Notes: generated by a model from the sequence alone, not told the origin. A DNA stretch of 64,000 nt from an uncultured Campylobacter sp. (GCF_905373215.1 NZ_CAJPRT010000001.1:198276-262275); one strand, 5' to 3'. Counted from the first letter of the stretch, positions 33,867 to 43,344 are shown. Program-made: numbers and translations.

Positions 33867-34672
33867 CAAAACTCCTTATAAATTTCAGGTTTCATATCTT
33901 TTAAAAGATCCATTTTAGCGCGAAATTTTAAAATTTCGCCTAAGTTTACATCCACGACTTTCACGGCCTCTTTTTTGCCTAAGCGTGCGATGATCTCACC
34001 GTTTGGACCAATCAGCATGGAATTTCCGCCGAAACTCTCGCCCTGCCCCGTATCGCCGCAGCCGTTTACCGCACAAATAAAAATTTGATTTTCGATCGCG
34101 CGGGCCTTAGCAAGCGTAATAAAATGCTCTATACGGCTCTGTGCAAACTGCGCGATTACAAAAACTATCTGCGCGCCGCGAAGCGCTAAGGCGCGAAAAA
34201 TTTCACAAAAGCGTAGATCGTAGCAGATCGCGACGCCGATTTTGACCGCGCGATTTTGAAATTTTATATCGCAAATGCCTAGCTTATCACCGCCGCTTAC
34301 GATCTCATTTTCTCGAACGGGTGAGAAGGCGTGGATCTTGTCGTAGCGTAAAATTTCGGCTCCGTTTTGATAGGTGAAAGCGGAATTGTAAATTTTATCT
34401 TGCCTAGAATTTATCGCTCCGCCAATCAAAACAGCGCCACAGTTTTGCGAAATTTCGCTTAAAAATCCCTTCGTTCGCGCAGCTTCCGCGTCGGCTAAGC
34501 GCTTGAAATTTTGTACGCAAAAGCCCGTATTAAAGGCCTCGGGTAGGACCGCTACGTCCGCGCCTCTTTTTAACGCACGATCTATAAGCTCGCGCGCGCG
34601 GATAAAATTTTGCTCACAATCTGCAAAATTTTGAGCTACTTTCACATCCATTTGCAAAATAGCGATTTTCAT
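33866..34672 (-). CDS. carbon-nitrogen hydrolase (omega-amidase/nitrilase superfamily)
   Basis: 268 residues with the complete Glu45-Lys112-Cys150 triad (VLPEAFNTGF, LRYDKIHAFSP, AICYDLRFCE). The CYDLRF context is that of omega-amidases and deaminated-glutathione amidases (YafV/NIT1 type) rather than true nitrilases. Cytoplasmic. It lies 10 bp after ruvC and just before the nicotinamidase-like gene, so ruvC-amidase-nicotinamidase look like one transcript reading away from the origin. Confidence 0.88.
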   Translation of the reverse strand: MKIAILQMDVKVAQNFADCEQNFIRARELIDRALKRGADVAVLPEAFNTGFCVQNFKRLADAEAARTKGFLSEISQNCGAVLIGGAINSRQDKIYNSAFTYQNGAEILRYDKIHAFSPVRENEIVSGGDKLGICDIKFQNRAVKIGVAICYDLRFCEIFRALALRGAQIVFVIAQFAQSRIEHFITLAKARAIENQIFICAVNGCGDTGQGESFGGNSMLIGPNGEIIARLGKKEAVKVVDVNLGEILKFRAKMDLLKDMKPEIYKEF

Positions 34673-34682
34673 ATAAACCCTC

Positions 34683-35162
34683 CTATTTAGGCGCTAAGCG
34701 CATAACATTTGCATGCGTAAGCGCTATAGCTATGGCATCGGTAATGTCAAGCGGCTTAATATCCTTATTAATCCCCAATATCCGCTTCACCATGAACGCA
34801 ACCTGCTCCTTCGCCGCCTTTGCCTTGCCCGTGACGGATTTTTTTACTTGAAGCGGCGTATATTCGGCAAAATTCCCAAAAATTTGTAAAATTTTAAGGG
34901 CCAACGCGCCGCGAAACTGAGCGAGCTTTAAAACAGACTGCGGATTATAGGCGTAAAACATTGATTCTATCGCGACCTCATCGATCTTATGAGCGCTAAA
35001 AATTTGATCGATCGCCTCGCTCATCTGCGTCATTTGAAATTGCACGTTTTCGGCCTTCATTTTCACTAATCCCGCCTCTATAAGGGTGATTTTATTCACA
35101 TCTTTTTCCAAAATCGCATAGCCTAAATTTCTAGTTCCGGGATCGATTCCTAAAATTTTCAT
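34683..35162 (-). CDS. ruvC: Holliday junction resolvase RuvC
   Basis: 159 residues. Catalytic acids are visible: Asp7 in MKILGIDPGTRNLGYAI, Glu in VAIESMFYAYN, and two Asp in PLDITDAIAIALTHAN. It cuts four-way junctions with RuvAB. It is divergent from dnaA across the 110-bp first half of the probable origin, which is the order seen in other Campylobacterota. Confidence 0.96.
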   Translation of the reverse strand: MKILGIDPGTRNLGYAILEKDVNKITLIEAGLVKMKAENVQFQMTQMSEAIDQIFSAHKIDEVAIESMFYAYNPQSVLKLAQFRGALALKILQIFGNFAEYTPLQVKKSVTGKAKAAKEQVAFMVKRILGINKDIKPLDITDAIAIALTHANVMRLAPK

Positions 35163-35272
35163 AACCTTCTTTCACGCTTATTCACGGCTTAATCACAAGT
35201 GAATAAACTTAAATTTACCACAAATTTAGCGAAATTTAGCTAAAATCCTAATCTAATTTGTAAGGGAATTTT
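35163..35272. other. probable oriC, part 1 (ruvC-dnaA spacer)
   Basis: Three DnaA-box-like sequences cluster within 30 bp: TTATTCACG (35178-35186), TTAATCACA (35189-35197) and TTATTCACT on the minus strand (35198-35206). An AAATTTA-rich stretch to the dnaA RBS follows. Bipartite origins flanking dnaA are established for Helicobacter and described for relatives; the assignment here is by position and boxes. Confidence 0.65.
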
Positions 35273-36601
35273 ATGGCGACGTCGCAAGCACAAGAAATTT
35301 TATCGAATTTAGAGAAGGAAATTTTACCTACCGAATACTCTAGATACATTAAAAATTTGAAATTTAACGATAAAAGCTCGACACCAGGGTTTTTTATCTA
35401 CAACGCAACTAACGAGTTTATCGCCAAATACGCCCAGACAAAATACGGCACTAAAATAAAAGAGCTTATCAAAAAACAATTTGGGCTCAACGACGTAATC
35501 GTCAAAATCACATCAAAAACTAAAATTTCGCCAAAAGAAAAGGTAAAAATCATCTCAGAAAAGCCAAAGAGCACGATTCTAAGCGAAAATTATAATTTTG
35601 AAAATTTTATCATCGGCGATTCAAATAAATTTGCCTTCGAGTGTTCGGTCTCCGTCGCGAAAGAGCCTGGAATCCGCTTTAATCCGCTCTTTATCTACGG
35701 GCCTAGCGGGCTTGGAAAAACTCACCTGCTTCAATCGATCGGAAATTACTGCATCAAAAAAGGAAAGACCGTCATTTGCGTCACCAGCGAGCAGTTTGCT
35801 AATGATTTTGTTTTTAATCTCAAAAACAACTCAATCGATAAATTTAAACAAAAATACCGCAATTGTGACGTTTTGCTCATCGACGACATTCAGTTTTTAA
35901 TCGGACGTGATAAAGCTCAAGAGGAGCTTTTTTATACATTCAACGAGCTAAAAGACAAAAACTGCCAAATCGTCCTTACCAACGACCTTCCGCCAAAATT
36001 TTTAAAAGGCTTTGAAAGTCGTCTAACGACGCGGTTTGAAAGCGGCATCATAGCAAATATTACTCCGCCGGATCTCGAAACTAAAATCGCTATTATCAAT
36101 AAAAAGAGCGAAGAAAATCGCGTTAGAATTCCACACGACGTCGTAGAATACATCGCTGCAAATATGGGTGATAATATCCGAGAGATCGAAGGCGCGATAA
36201 ACAAACTAAATGCATATTCCTCAATACTTCGCACAAAGATCACGCTAGAATTTACCAAAAGTACACTTCAAGATCAGATCCATCAAAAATATTCAAGCGT
36301 GAGCCTCGAACACGTAATAGAGGTGATCTCAAAAGAACTGAACGTAAAACCTAGCGAGCTAAAAAGCAAAACGCGAGCTAAAAACGTTGTCGAAGCACGC
36401 CAAATTTGCATATATCTAACCAAACAGTTAACTCAAAACTCAATGCCTAAAATCGCCGCATTTTTTAATCTAAAAGATCACAGCGCCATCAGCAAAAATA
36501 TCAAAAAAATCAACGAGCTCATCCAAACCGATGAGATGTTAAAAATAAAAATTGAAGAGCTGAAAAACAAAATAACCAAAAAGGATAAGAATGAAATTTA
36601 A
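35273..36601 (+). CDS. dnaA: chromosomal replication initiator DnaA
   Basis: 442 residues with all four domains: the helicase-loading N-terminus, the AAA+ core (Walker A GPSGLGKTHLL, Walker B VLLIDDIQFL, sensor region LTTRFESG), and the C-terminal DNA-binding domain (KNVVEARQICIYLTKQLTQN, then FNLKDHSAISKNIKKI). RBS TAAGGGAA before ATG. Boxes it should bind lie on both sides of the gene. Confidence 0.98.
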   Translation: MATSQAQEILSNLEKEILPTEYSRYIKNLKFNDKSSTPGFFIYNATNEFIAKYAQTKYGTKIKELIKKQFGLNDVIVKITSKTKISPKEKVKIISEKPKSTILSENYNFENFIIGDSNKFAFECSVSVAKEPGIRFNPLFIYGPSGLGKTHLLQSIGNYCIKKGKTVICVTSEQFANDFVFNLKNNSIDKFKQKYRNCDVLLIDDIQFLIGRDKAQEELFYTFNELKDKNCQIVLTNDLPPKFLKGFESRLTTRFESGIIANITPPDLETKIAIINKKSEENRVRIPHDVVEYIAANMGDNIREIEGAINKLNAYSSILRTKITLEFTKSTLQDQIHQKYSSVSLEHVIEVISKELNVKPSELKSKTRAKNVVEARQICIYLTKQLTQNSMPKIAAFFNLKDHSAISKNIKKINELIQTDEMLKIKIEELKNKITKKDKNEI

Positions 36602-36757
36602 ACTTTATGAAAATAAAGCAAAAAGGGTGAATGAAAGTGAATAAAACAAAGCTACTTACTCACTGGATAAACTACCTAAAGACAAGCTTTAGGATAAGTT
36701 TTTCACAAAAATCACTTGCCAACTACTACAACGATAAAAATTCAAAAGGATAAAAAT
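36602..36757. other. probable oriC, part 2 (dnaA-dnaN spacer)
   Basis: Minus-strand DnaA boxes TCATTCACC (36626-36634) and TTATTCACT (36636-36644) stand 1 bp apart. Weaker TTATCCAGT (36662-36670) and CTTATCCTA nearby follow. Then a stretch of A/T up to the dnaN ribosome site could unwind. The open frame upstream of dnaN (36716) is simply read-through of this region. Confidence 0.6.
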
Positions 36758-37837
36758 ATGAAAGTGTTAATCACTAAAAAACTTTTAGAAGAGATAGTTT
36801 CAAATACTAGCTCCTATCTTGATAAAAAAGATCTAAGCTCGATAACTTCGCATCTTTTAATGAGTGCAAAAGATGGAATTTTTAGTATAAAAGCTACCGA
36901 TCATGAAATAGGCCTTAGCTATAATATTCAGAACGTCGCTATAGAAACAGAAGGCGAAGCCACGGCAAACGGAGGCAAACTTCTTAGCGTTATAAAAGGC
37001 CTAAGCGACGATAGCGTTACTTTAGAAACTGTCAACGGAGCGCTATTTGTAAAGCAAAAAAAATCTAAATACAAGCTTCCGATGTTTGAAACGAGGGATT
37101 TTCCAAACTTTCCTACAATAGATGGTAAAAACAGCTTTGACGTAAATGCTGGAATTTTAGGCAGAAGCCTTAAAAAGATCTATCCGTCGATCGATACGAA
37201 CAATCCAAAATATGAGCTAAACGGCGCTTTAATCGACGTAAAAGAGGGTTTTATAAATTTAGTCGGAACCGATACGAAGCGACTTAGCGTTTATAAGCTA
37301 ATCACTCAATCAAAAGCGGGCGAGCTCGATACTAAAATTTTAATCCCTAAAAAGGCGATAGGCGAAATTCAAAAGCTATTTTCGGATAAAATTAAAATTT
37401 ACTACGACGAAAACGTGTTGCTAGCGGTGAGCGAGAATTTTGAGTTTTTTACAAAGCTTATTAACGGCAAATTTCCAAACTACGAGCGCGTGATCCCAAG
37501 CGATACAGCGTATAAAATTTCAATTCCGCGCGATAAGATGGTAAGTGGCGTACGAGCAATAAACGCGATGTGCGAGGAGATGAAGGTTACCATCAAAAAG
37601 GATGGAATGGTTTTTGAGAGCATCAACGAGGATAATTCCGAGGCAAAGACCGAAATTGAAGCGGCGATCGAGATAAACAGCGAGATAGTCTTCGGCGTAA
37701 AAAATCGCTTTCTGCTTGATTTTTTAAGTAATATCGAGAGCGAAATTTTTGAGCTTGATTTTAACAGCTCCGATACGGCGTTTGTGCTTAGCGCGGATGG
37801 CTTAAAAACGGTCGTCATGCCGATAAATAATATTTAA
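36758..37837 (+). CDS. dnaN: DNA polymerase III beta sliding clamp
   Basis: 359 residues from ATG 36758, which follows AAAAGGA and starts MKVLITKKLLEEIV; the longer frame from 36716 lies in the origin and is not used. Three clamp domains are visible, ending LSADGLKTVVMPINNI. It forms the dimeric ring that holds the replicase on DNA. gyrB follows after 9 bp. Confidence 0.96.
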   Translation: MKVLITKKLLEEIVSNTSSYLDKKDLSSITSHLLMSAKDGIFSIKATDHEIGLSYNIQNVAIETEGEATANGGKLLSVIKGLSDDSVTLETVNGALFVKQKKSKYKLPMFETRDFPNFPTIDGKNSFDVNAGILGRSLKKIYPSIDTNNPKYELNGALIDVKEGFINLVGTDTKRLSVYKLITQSKAGELDTKILIPKKAIGEIQKLFSDKIKIYYDENVLLAVSENFEFFTKLINGKFPNYERVIPSDTAYKISIPRDKMVSGVRAINAMCEEMKVTIKKDGMVFESINEDNSEAKTEIEAAIEINSEIVFGVKNRFLLDFLSNIESEIFELDFNSSDTAFVLSADGLKTVVMPINNI

Positions 37838-37846
37838 AGGAAAATT

Positions 37847-40159
37847 ATGAAGCAAAATTACGGCGCTAGTAATATTAAAGTTTTAAAGGGTCTTGAAGCC
37901 GTTAGAAAGCGCCCAGGAATGTATATTGGTGACACCAATATCGGCGGACTTCACCATATGATCTACGAGGTAGTGGATAACTCGATCGACGAGGCGATGG
38001 CAGGTTACTGCGACACAATCGACGTCGAAATCACAAACGAGGGAAGTTGTATCGTTAGCGATAACGGTCGTGGGATTCCCGTTGATATACATCCGACCGA
38101 AAAAATTCCTGCCGCGACGGTAGTTTTAACCGTGCTTCACGCAGGCGGTAAATTTGACAAAGACACTTATAAAGTCTCCGGCGGTCTGCACGGCGTGGGC
38201 GTTAGCGTCGTAAATGCGCTCTCAAAAAAGCTCGTTGCTACGATCAAACGGGATGGAAATATTTATAGACAAGAATTTGCCAAAGGAATTCCTACTACCG
38301 AGCTTGAAAAGATGAAAACTACTAATCGCACGGGCACTACGATCGAGTTTTGGCCCGACGGCGAAATTTTTGAAATTTTAGAATTTGACGATGAAATTTT
38401 ATCAAAAAGATTTCGCGAGCTAGCGTATCTAAATCCAAAAATTACGATAAATTTTAAAGATAACCGCACGGGCAGGGACGAGCACTTTCACTTCGAAGGC
38501 GGCTTGGAAAGCTTCGTAAATGATATGAATAAAGCGCCTGCCATATCCAAAGCCGTATCGTTTAGCGATAGCGCGGAAGATGTTATGGTGGATTTTGCGC
38601 TGATGTATAACGAAACGTATAGCGAAAATTTATTAAGCTTCGTAAATAATATTAAAACTCCGGACGGCGGTACGCATGAGGCTGGTTTTAGAGCGGGTCT
38701 TACGCGCGCTATAACAAATTACGTCGCGGCAAATGCGGCTGCACGCGAAAAGGACACGAAGATCACCGGCGACGACGTTCGCGAGGGACTTATCGCGGTA
38801 ATTAGCGTAAAGGTTCCCGAGCCGCAGTTTGAAGGACAGACTAAAGGTAAGCTGGGCTCCAGCTACGTTAAGCCGATCGTGCAAAAGATGGCGTTTGAGG
38901 TGCTTAGCAAGTATTTTGAAGAAAATCCGATCGAAGCGCGCGCCATTATGAATAAGGCTCTTTTAGCCGCGCGCGGTCGCGAAGCGGCAAAAAAAGCACG
39001 CGATCTAACGCGCAAAAAAGACAATATAAATTCCGTCGGAACCCTTCCCGGAAAGCTAGCCGATTGCCAAAGCAAGGATGCGAGTATTAGCGAAATTTAT
39101 CTAGTAGAAGGCGATAGCGCGGGCGGTTCGGCGAAGCAGGGAAGAGACCGCGTGTTTCAAGCGATTCTGCCGCTTAGAGGTAAAATTTTAAACGTAGAAA
39201 AGGCGCGCCTGGATAGAATTTTACAATCCGAAGAGATTAAAAATATGATCACGGCCTTTGGTTGCGGTATCGGCGAGGAATTTAACGAAGAAAAGCTTCG
39301 CTATCACAAAATCATTATTATGACCGATGCAGATGTCGACGGTAGCCACATTCAGACTCTGCTTTTAACATTTTTCTTTAGATTTTTGCGTCCTATCGTG
39401 GAAAACGGCTATGTTTATCTGGCACAGCCGCCGCTTTTTAGATATAAAAAGGGTAAAAAAGAAATTTATCTAAAAGACGAAAAGGCGCTTAGCGAGTTTT
39501 TGATCGAAACTGGCATTGATATGGGCGAGTTTGAAGGCATCGGCAACGAGGATCTAATCGATTATCTAAAAATTGTTTCAAACTACCGTTCGCTTTTGAA
39601 CGAACTTAAAAAGCGCTTTAGCGTGCTTAGCGCGATCAGATTTTTGATAGAAAACGACGAAGTGCGAAGCCTCGGCTACGAGGAGCTATTTAAAATTTTA
39701 AAGCCGCGCCTGGAAAGCGAAGGATTTAACATCTTAAATTCCTACGTAAATGATGAAGGCATTAGAATTTATGTCCAAACTCCGAGCGGCTTGGAACAGC
39801 TCGTGATAGATGAGAATTTATTCGGCAATTATATCTTTGAAGAGGCGATCAGAGTTTATTCAAAGATCAAAGAGCGGGATGTAAGCTTTGGCAAGGATTT
39901 TATTGAAATTTTAGACGAAATCGAAAAAAGCTCGAAAAAAGGCGCTTATATTCAGCGCTATAAAGGTCTTGGAGAGATGAATCCGGAGCAGCTTTGGGAA
40001 ACCACTATGAGCCCTGAAAATCGAAGGTTGTTAAAAATAAATATAGCCGATGCACAGAGTGCTAGCGATACCTTTAATCTTTTCATGGGTGACGAGGTCG
40101 AGCCGCGCCGAAACTACATCCAAGATCATGCAAAAGATGTAAAACATTTGGACGTTTAG
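37847..40159 (+). CDS. gyrB: DNA gyrase subunit B
   Basis: 770 residues. ATPase GHKL motifs (DNSIDEAMAG, DNGRGIPVDIHP, GGLHGVGVSVVNALS), the TOPRIM domain (LVEGDSAGGSAKQGRDR, then DADVDGSHI), and the C-terminal GyrA-interaction region (QRYKGLGEMNPEQLWETTM). Normal length for Campylobacter. The next gene begins on the base after its stop, so the unknown GGDEF/EAL protein is cotranscribed with replication genes. Confidence 0.98.
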   Translation: MKQNYGASNIKVLKGLEAVRKRPGMYIGDTNIGGLHHMIYEVVDNSIDEAMAGYCDTIDVEITNEGSCIVSDNGRGIPVDIHPTEKIPAATVVLTVLHAGGKFDKDTYKVSGGLHGVGVSVVNALSKKLVATIKRDGNIYRQEFAKGIPTTELEKMKTTNRTGTTIEFWPDGEIFEILEFDDEILSKRFRELAYLNPKITINFKDNRTGRDEHFHFEGGLESFVNDMNKAPAISKAVSFSDSAEDVMVDFALMYNETYSENLLSFVNNIKTPDGGTHEAGFRAGLTRAITNYVAANAAAREKDTKITGDDVREGLIAVISVKVPEPQFEGQTKGKLGSSYVKPIVQKMAFEVLSKYFEENPIEARAIMNKALLAARGREAAKKARDLTRKKDNINSVGTLPGKLADCQSKDASISEIYLVEGDSAGGSAKQGRDRVFQAILPLRGKILNVEKARLDRILQSEEIKNMITAFGCGIGEEFNEEKLRYHKIIIMTDADVDGSHIQTLLLTFFFRFLRPIVENGYVYLAQPPLFRYKKGKKEIYLKDEKALSEFLIETGIDMGEFEGIGNEDLIDYLKIVSNYRSLLNELKKRFSVLSAIRFLIENDEVRSLGYEELFKILKPRLESEGFNILNSYVNDEGIRIYVQTPSGLEQLVIDENLFGNYIFEEAIRVYSKIKERDVSFGKDFIEILDEIEKSSKKGAYIQRYKGLGEMNPEQLWETTMSPENRRLLKINIADAQSASDTFNLFMGDEVEPRRNYIQDHAKDVKHLDV

Positions 40160-41587
40160 ATGCTATTTAGTGAGACCAAAGAGCGCGAAAATCGTTTCAT
40201 AACGGCACTTAAAATTTCGGTGCCATTTACCTGCGTTTTGATTGTTTTTGGAATTATTTTATTCCGAAATGGTGAGTTTAAATTTGATGACGTAATTTTA
40301 TTTTCGATACTTTTAATCTGCTATGTTTATTATGTTATCTATCAAATTTACTTCGGCTTTCAAAAGACGCTGATCGATCCCGTTACTCACGTATTCGTGC
40401 GCGAGGAGATCGAGAAAATTTTGAGTAATGATCTAGCCAAAAATCGTCAAATAAATATTGTTCTTTTGCGAATTAAAAATATCATCGACATAAACGATCG
40501 ATACGGTTATAAAAACGGCGATGAAATTTTATATGAGTATTGTAAAGAACTTTCAAATTTTATGGCGGAACAGGGCTTTAAGGACCTTCCGATTGGGCGT
40601 TTTATAAACGGCTACTTTGTATTCGGCGTAGAATCAAAAGCTACGAATTTAAGCCATATTTTGCGGATGTTCGAGCATAAAATTTCAAGTCAAACGATTA
40701 AAAATGTAGAGATAAAAAGCGAATTTGCAATGCTTCCAAGCTCCTATGATCGCAACCTAAATAATATCGTAAATGCTCTATTTTATAAGATAAATCACCT
40801 GGACGACGAAGAGCACGGCGAGAAGGCTATTGACGTAGAGAAAGTATTAATTGACGTATTTTCCGCCGACGTAATGGAAGCGATCGATAGTGAAAATTTT
40901 AGCTTTAAATATCAGCGCGTTGCAGATAAAAACGGCGTAAAATCACATATAAATTTAATTCCAAAGCTCGATCTAAGAAGCGGCGAAAAGATCACAAAAA
41001 GTAGAATTTTAGATATTTTGCTTCTAAATCATTATGACATCAAATACGATATTTCGATGATGAGGCAGATTTCTAGGATCATCTATTTTAAAGATATCGA
41101 CGCTAAAATTTTTATCGAGATTATGCCTCAGACCCTGCGAAATAACGAGTTTCGTAATGAAATTTTAAAGCTTATCGATAATAATCTAATCGATCCGAAA
41201 AAGATCGTGTTTGAGTTTAACGAAAGGCTTATCTATTCGGAGATTAAGCGCTTTGATGAAATTTTGATTAAATTCCGCGAACTTGGATTTAGCTTCGCGC
41301 TGTCGCAGTTTGGCGGCTCAAACGCTAGCTTTGAATATTTAAAATTTCTAAACGTCGATTTTATCGTTTATGATATAGAATTTAACAAAAATTTAGACGA
41401 TGAAAAGATTAAAAATATATTTATAAGCATCAACGAAGCCTGCGCAAAATCGAGCATCAAAACCATAATGCGCTTTGTAGATAAGCAGGAATTTCAAATG
41501 CAGCTTTATAAAATGGGTATTGATTATATTCAGGGATTTTGCGTCGAAAAGCCGAACGATATATCGAATTTAAGGAGAGTGCAGTGA
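40160..41587 (+). CDS. degenerate GGDEF-EAL membrane protein
   Basis: 475 residues: two membrane helices (about 18-38 and 44-64), a GGDEF-like fold (VLLRIKNIIDINDRYGYKNG), and a C-terminal EAL-like domain. The GGDEF loop reads RFINGYF. The EAL motif is LIPKLDL, the FETE site FEFNE, the DDFG site SQFGG and the KID site VYDIEF. Essentially all catalytic residues for making or degrading cyclic di-GMP are replaced, so a receptor or scaffold role is the reasonable inference. It starts 1 bp after gyrB and overlaps queF by 4 bp. Confidence 0.8.
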   Translation: MLFSETKERENRFITALKISVPFTCVLIVFGIILFRNGEFKFDDVILFSILLICYVYYVIYQIYFGFQKTLIDPVTHVFVREEIEKILSNDLAKNRQINIVLLRIKNIIDINDRYGYKNGDEILYEYCKELSNFMAEQGFKDLPIGRFINGYFVFGVESKATNLSHILRMFEHKISSQTIKNVEIKSEFAMLPSSYDRNLNNIVNALFYKINHLDDEEHGEKAIDVEKVLIDVFSADVMEAIDSENFSFKYQRVADKNGVKSHINLIPKLDLRSGEKITKSRILDILLLNHYDIKYDISMMRQISRIIYFKDIDAKIFIEIMPQTLRNNEFRNEILKLIDNNLIDPKKIVFEFNERLIYSEIKRFDEILIKFRELGFSFALSQFGGSNASFEYLKFLNVDFIVYDIEFNKNLDDEKIKNIFISINEACAKSSIKTIMRFVDKQEFQMQLYKMGIDYIQGFCVEKPNDISNLRRVQ

Positions 41588-41964
41588 GATACGGCGAAGA
41601 GGAAATTGAGAAATTTGACATCGAAAATTTAGAAGTTTGGCCCAATAAACAGGAGCGTGATTATCTAATAAAAATCACCCTGCCCGAGTTTTGCTGCCGC
41701 TGCCCGCGTTCGGGCTATCCGGACTTTGCGACGATCTATTTGGAATATATCCCGGATAAGTTCGTGGTCGAACTTAAAGCGATTAAAATTTACATAAATT
41801 CCTTTATGAACCGATATATCAGCCACGAAGATAGCATAAATGAAATTTACGGCGCGCTTCAAAGCAAGCTAAAGCCTAAATTTATGAAAATCACGGGCGA
41901 TTTTAATCCGCGCGGTAACGTCCACACGGTAATCGAAATAAACTCGGATCAAATTTACCGATGA
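41584..41964 (+). CDS. queF: NADPH-dependent 7-cyano-7-deazaguanine reductase
   Basis: 126 residues from GTG 41584, which overlaps the previous stop (GTGA) and follows AAGGAGAG. Single-domain QueF: active-site CPRSGYPDF with Cys40 and Asp47, then VELKAIKIYINSF and HEDSINEI. It reduces preQ0 to preQ1 in queuosine synthesis. Two extra Cys (37, 38) beside the catalytic one are unusual to my eye. It overlaps the HD-domain gene by 4 bp. Confidence 0.92.
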   Translation: MRYGEEEIEKFDIENLEVWPNKQERDYLIKITLPEFCCRCPRSGYPDFATIYLEYIPDKFVVELKAIKIYINSFMNRYISHEDSINEIYGALQSKLKPKFMKITGDFNPRGNVHTVIEINSDQIYR

Positions 41965-43196
41965 TAAGCTCAAATTTAGTCGAACAAATTTTTAAATCCG
42001 CAAGCATTAGCCGTTGGAACGATTACCCAAAGATGGTGAGTTTAGTCGAGCTCGACAAACAGGCACATAAATTTATCATTGCTTATTTTATTGCTAGCTT
42101 TGAGCGCGATGTGGATATCAACTACGTGATAGAAGCGGGGATTTTCGAGTTTTTAGCGCGTATCGTAGTAACCGACATCCGCCCAGATGTCTTTCATCAG
42201 ATACAAAAAACCAAGAAAAAAAAGATCAACGAATGGGTTTTAAGTGTCCTGGAAAGCGATCTTTTGCCTATTCAAAACGGCGCCTTTTTCGAGCGATTTA
42301 AAAAATATCTAAATTCCAAAGATCATAAGAAAGAAGCCGTGATTTTAAAGGCGGCGAGCTACCTCTCTACGCGGTGGGAATTTAACATCGTCTATCAAAC
42401 GAGCCAGTTTTTAAATGATATTGAAGAACTAAAAGCCAAGGTCGAGGAGGAGCTCGAGGATTATTACGAGCTAATCGGCGTGCGAAAGATCGTGATGAAT
42501 AAAAAACTTGCCCGCATAGTTGATCTTAGTGGCAGACTTCGTTTTCAAAAACGCTGGGCGCAGACGCCGCGCATCCCTGAGACATCGGTGCTGGGACACA
42601 TGCTGGTAGTTGCGATTTTAAGTTACTTTTTCTCGCTTGAAGTGGGTGCGTGTCGCTCGCGCACGGCATATAATTTTTTCTGCGCGCTATTTCACGATCT
42701 ACCAGAAAGCCTCACTCGCGACATCATTAGCCCCGTAAAATACGGCGTTAAAGGCCTTAGCGACATCATCAGCGAATATGAGATGCGGCTGATAGACGAT
42801 AAAATTTTACCTTTCGTGCCGGAACATATGAGAGATGATTTTAGCTATATTTTGGGTATCCGCAAAGAGGGCGGTAAATTTATAAAAGACGAGTTTGAAA
42901 ACCGCACCTTCGAGCTAGGCAAGGAGCCTAAATTTGCAGAGGGCAGCCTAAAGATGTTTAACGAAGATAAATTTCGCGCAATCGACGGCAAGGCGCTTAA
43001 GTATTGCGACAAACTCGCGGCATTTTTTGAGGCGGGGATTTCGATTAGTTACGGCGTAAAGAGCAAGGAGCTGCTTAGCGGGTATAGTTCGATGTTAGAG
43101 TTTTTCAAATCAAAGCCGAAAATTGAAGGCGTTGATTTTCAGAGTGTTTGCGAGGATTTCAAAGAGCATTTCGGGCTTAATAGGATCGATTTGTAA
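41961..43196 (+). CDS. HD-domain metal-dependent phosphohydrolase
   Basis: 411 residues. Centre and C-terminal half carry an HD domain: PETSVLGHMLVVAI supplies an early His, FFCALFHDLPESLTRDII the His-Asp pair, and KALKYCDKLAAFFEAG a late Asp. This resembles YfbR-type 5'-nucleotidases and (p)ppGpp- or dNTP-acting enzymes. The N-terminal ~170 residues match nothing I know. Start overlaps queF (ATGA). The SRP RNA lies convergently right after its stop. Confidence 0.85.
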   Translation: MISSNLVEQIFKSASISRWNDYPKMVSLVELDKQAHKFIIAYFIASFERDVDINYVIEAGIFEFLARIVVTDIRPDVFHQIQKTKKKKINEWVLSVLESDLLPIQNGAFFERFKKYLNSKDHKKEAVILKAASYLSTRWEFNIVYQTSQFLNDIEELKAKVEEELEDYYELIGVRKIVMNKKLARIVDLSGRLRFQKRWAQTPRIPETSVLGHMLVVAILSYFFSLEVGACRSRTAYNFFCALFHDLPESLTRDIISPVKYGVKGLSDIISEYEMRLIDDKILPFVPEHMRDDFSYILGIRKEGGKFIKDEFENRTFELGKEPKFAEGSLKMFNEDKFRAIDGKALKYCDKLAAFFEAGISISYGVKSKELLSGYSSMLEFFKSKPKIEGVDFQSVCEDFKEHFGLNRIDL

Positions 43197-43198
43197 AA

Positions 43199-43302
43199 CC
43201 CCTTCCCAGATGGCTGCGGCACATGCGAGATCTAAGTGCTCTGCTGTATTCCTACCCTGAAGCGGTGCCTAAAAAAAGCATTGCACAGGTCTAAGAAAGG
43301 GC
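43199..43302 (-). ncRNA. ffs: signal recognition particle RNA (4.5S type)
   Basis: On the minus strand, TCAGG-GTA-GGAA-TAC-AGCAG shows the conserved SRP domain IV: symmetric-loop strands TCAGG and AGCAG around a short stem with a GGAA tetraloop, exactly as in E. coli TCAGG-TCC-GGAA-GGA-AGCAG. The ends pair for 12 bp (CCCTTTCTTAGA with TCTGGGAAGGGG, with G-U pairs), closing a ~104-nt hairpin. A perfect minus-strand TATAAT at 43310-43315 places +1 at about 43302, and TTTT follows the 3' end. It is the RNA partner of Ffh for membrane-protein targeting. Confidence 0.9.
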
Positions 43303-43344
43303 AAACGGGATTATATGGAAATGTTTCTTAAAGTAAGGTTATAA

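Noticed and set aside
36716..36757. Upstream extension of dnaN
   Set aside because: It translates the origin spacer (poly-Thr/Lys) and the clamp family starts at the ATG at 36758 with AAAAGGA in front.
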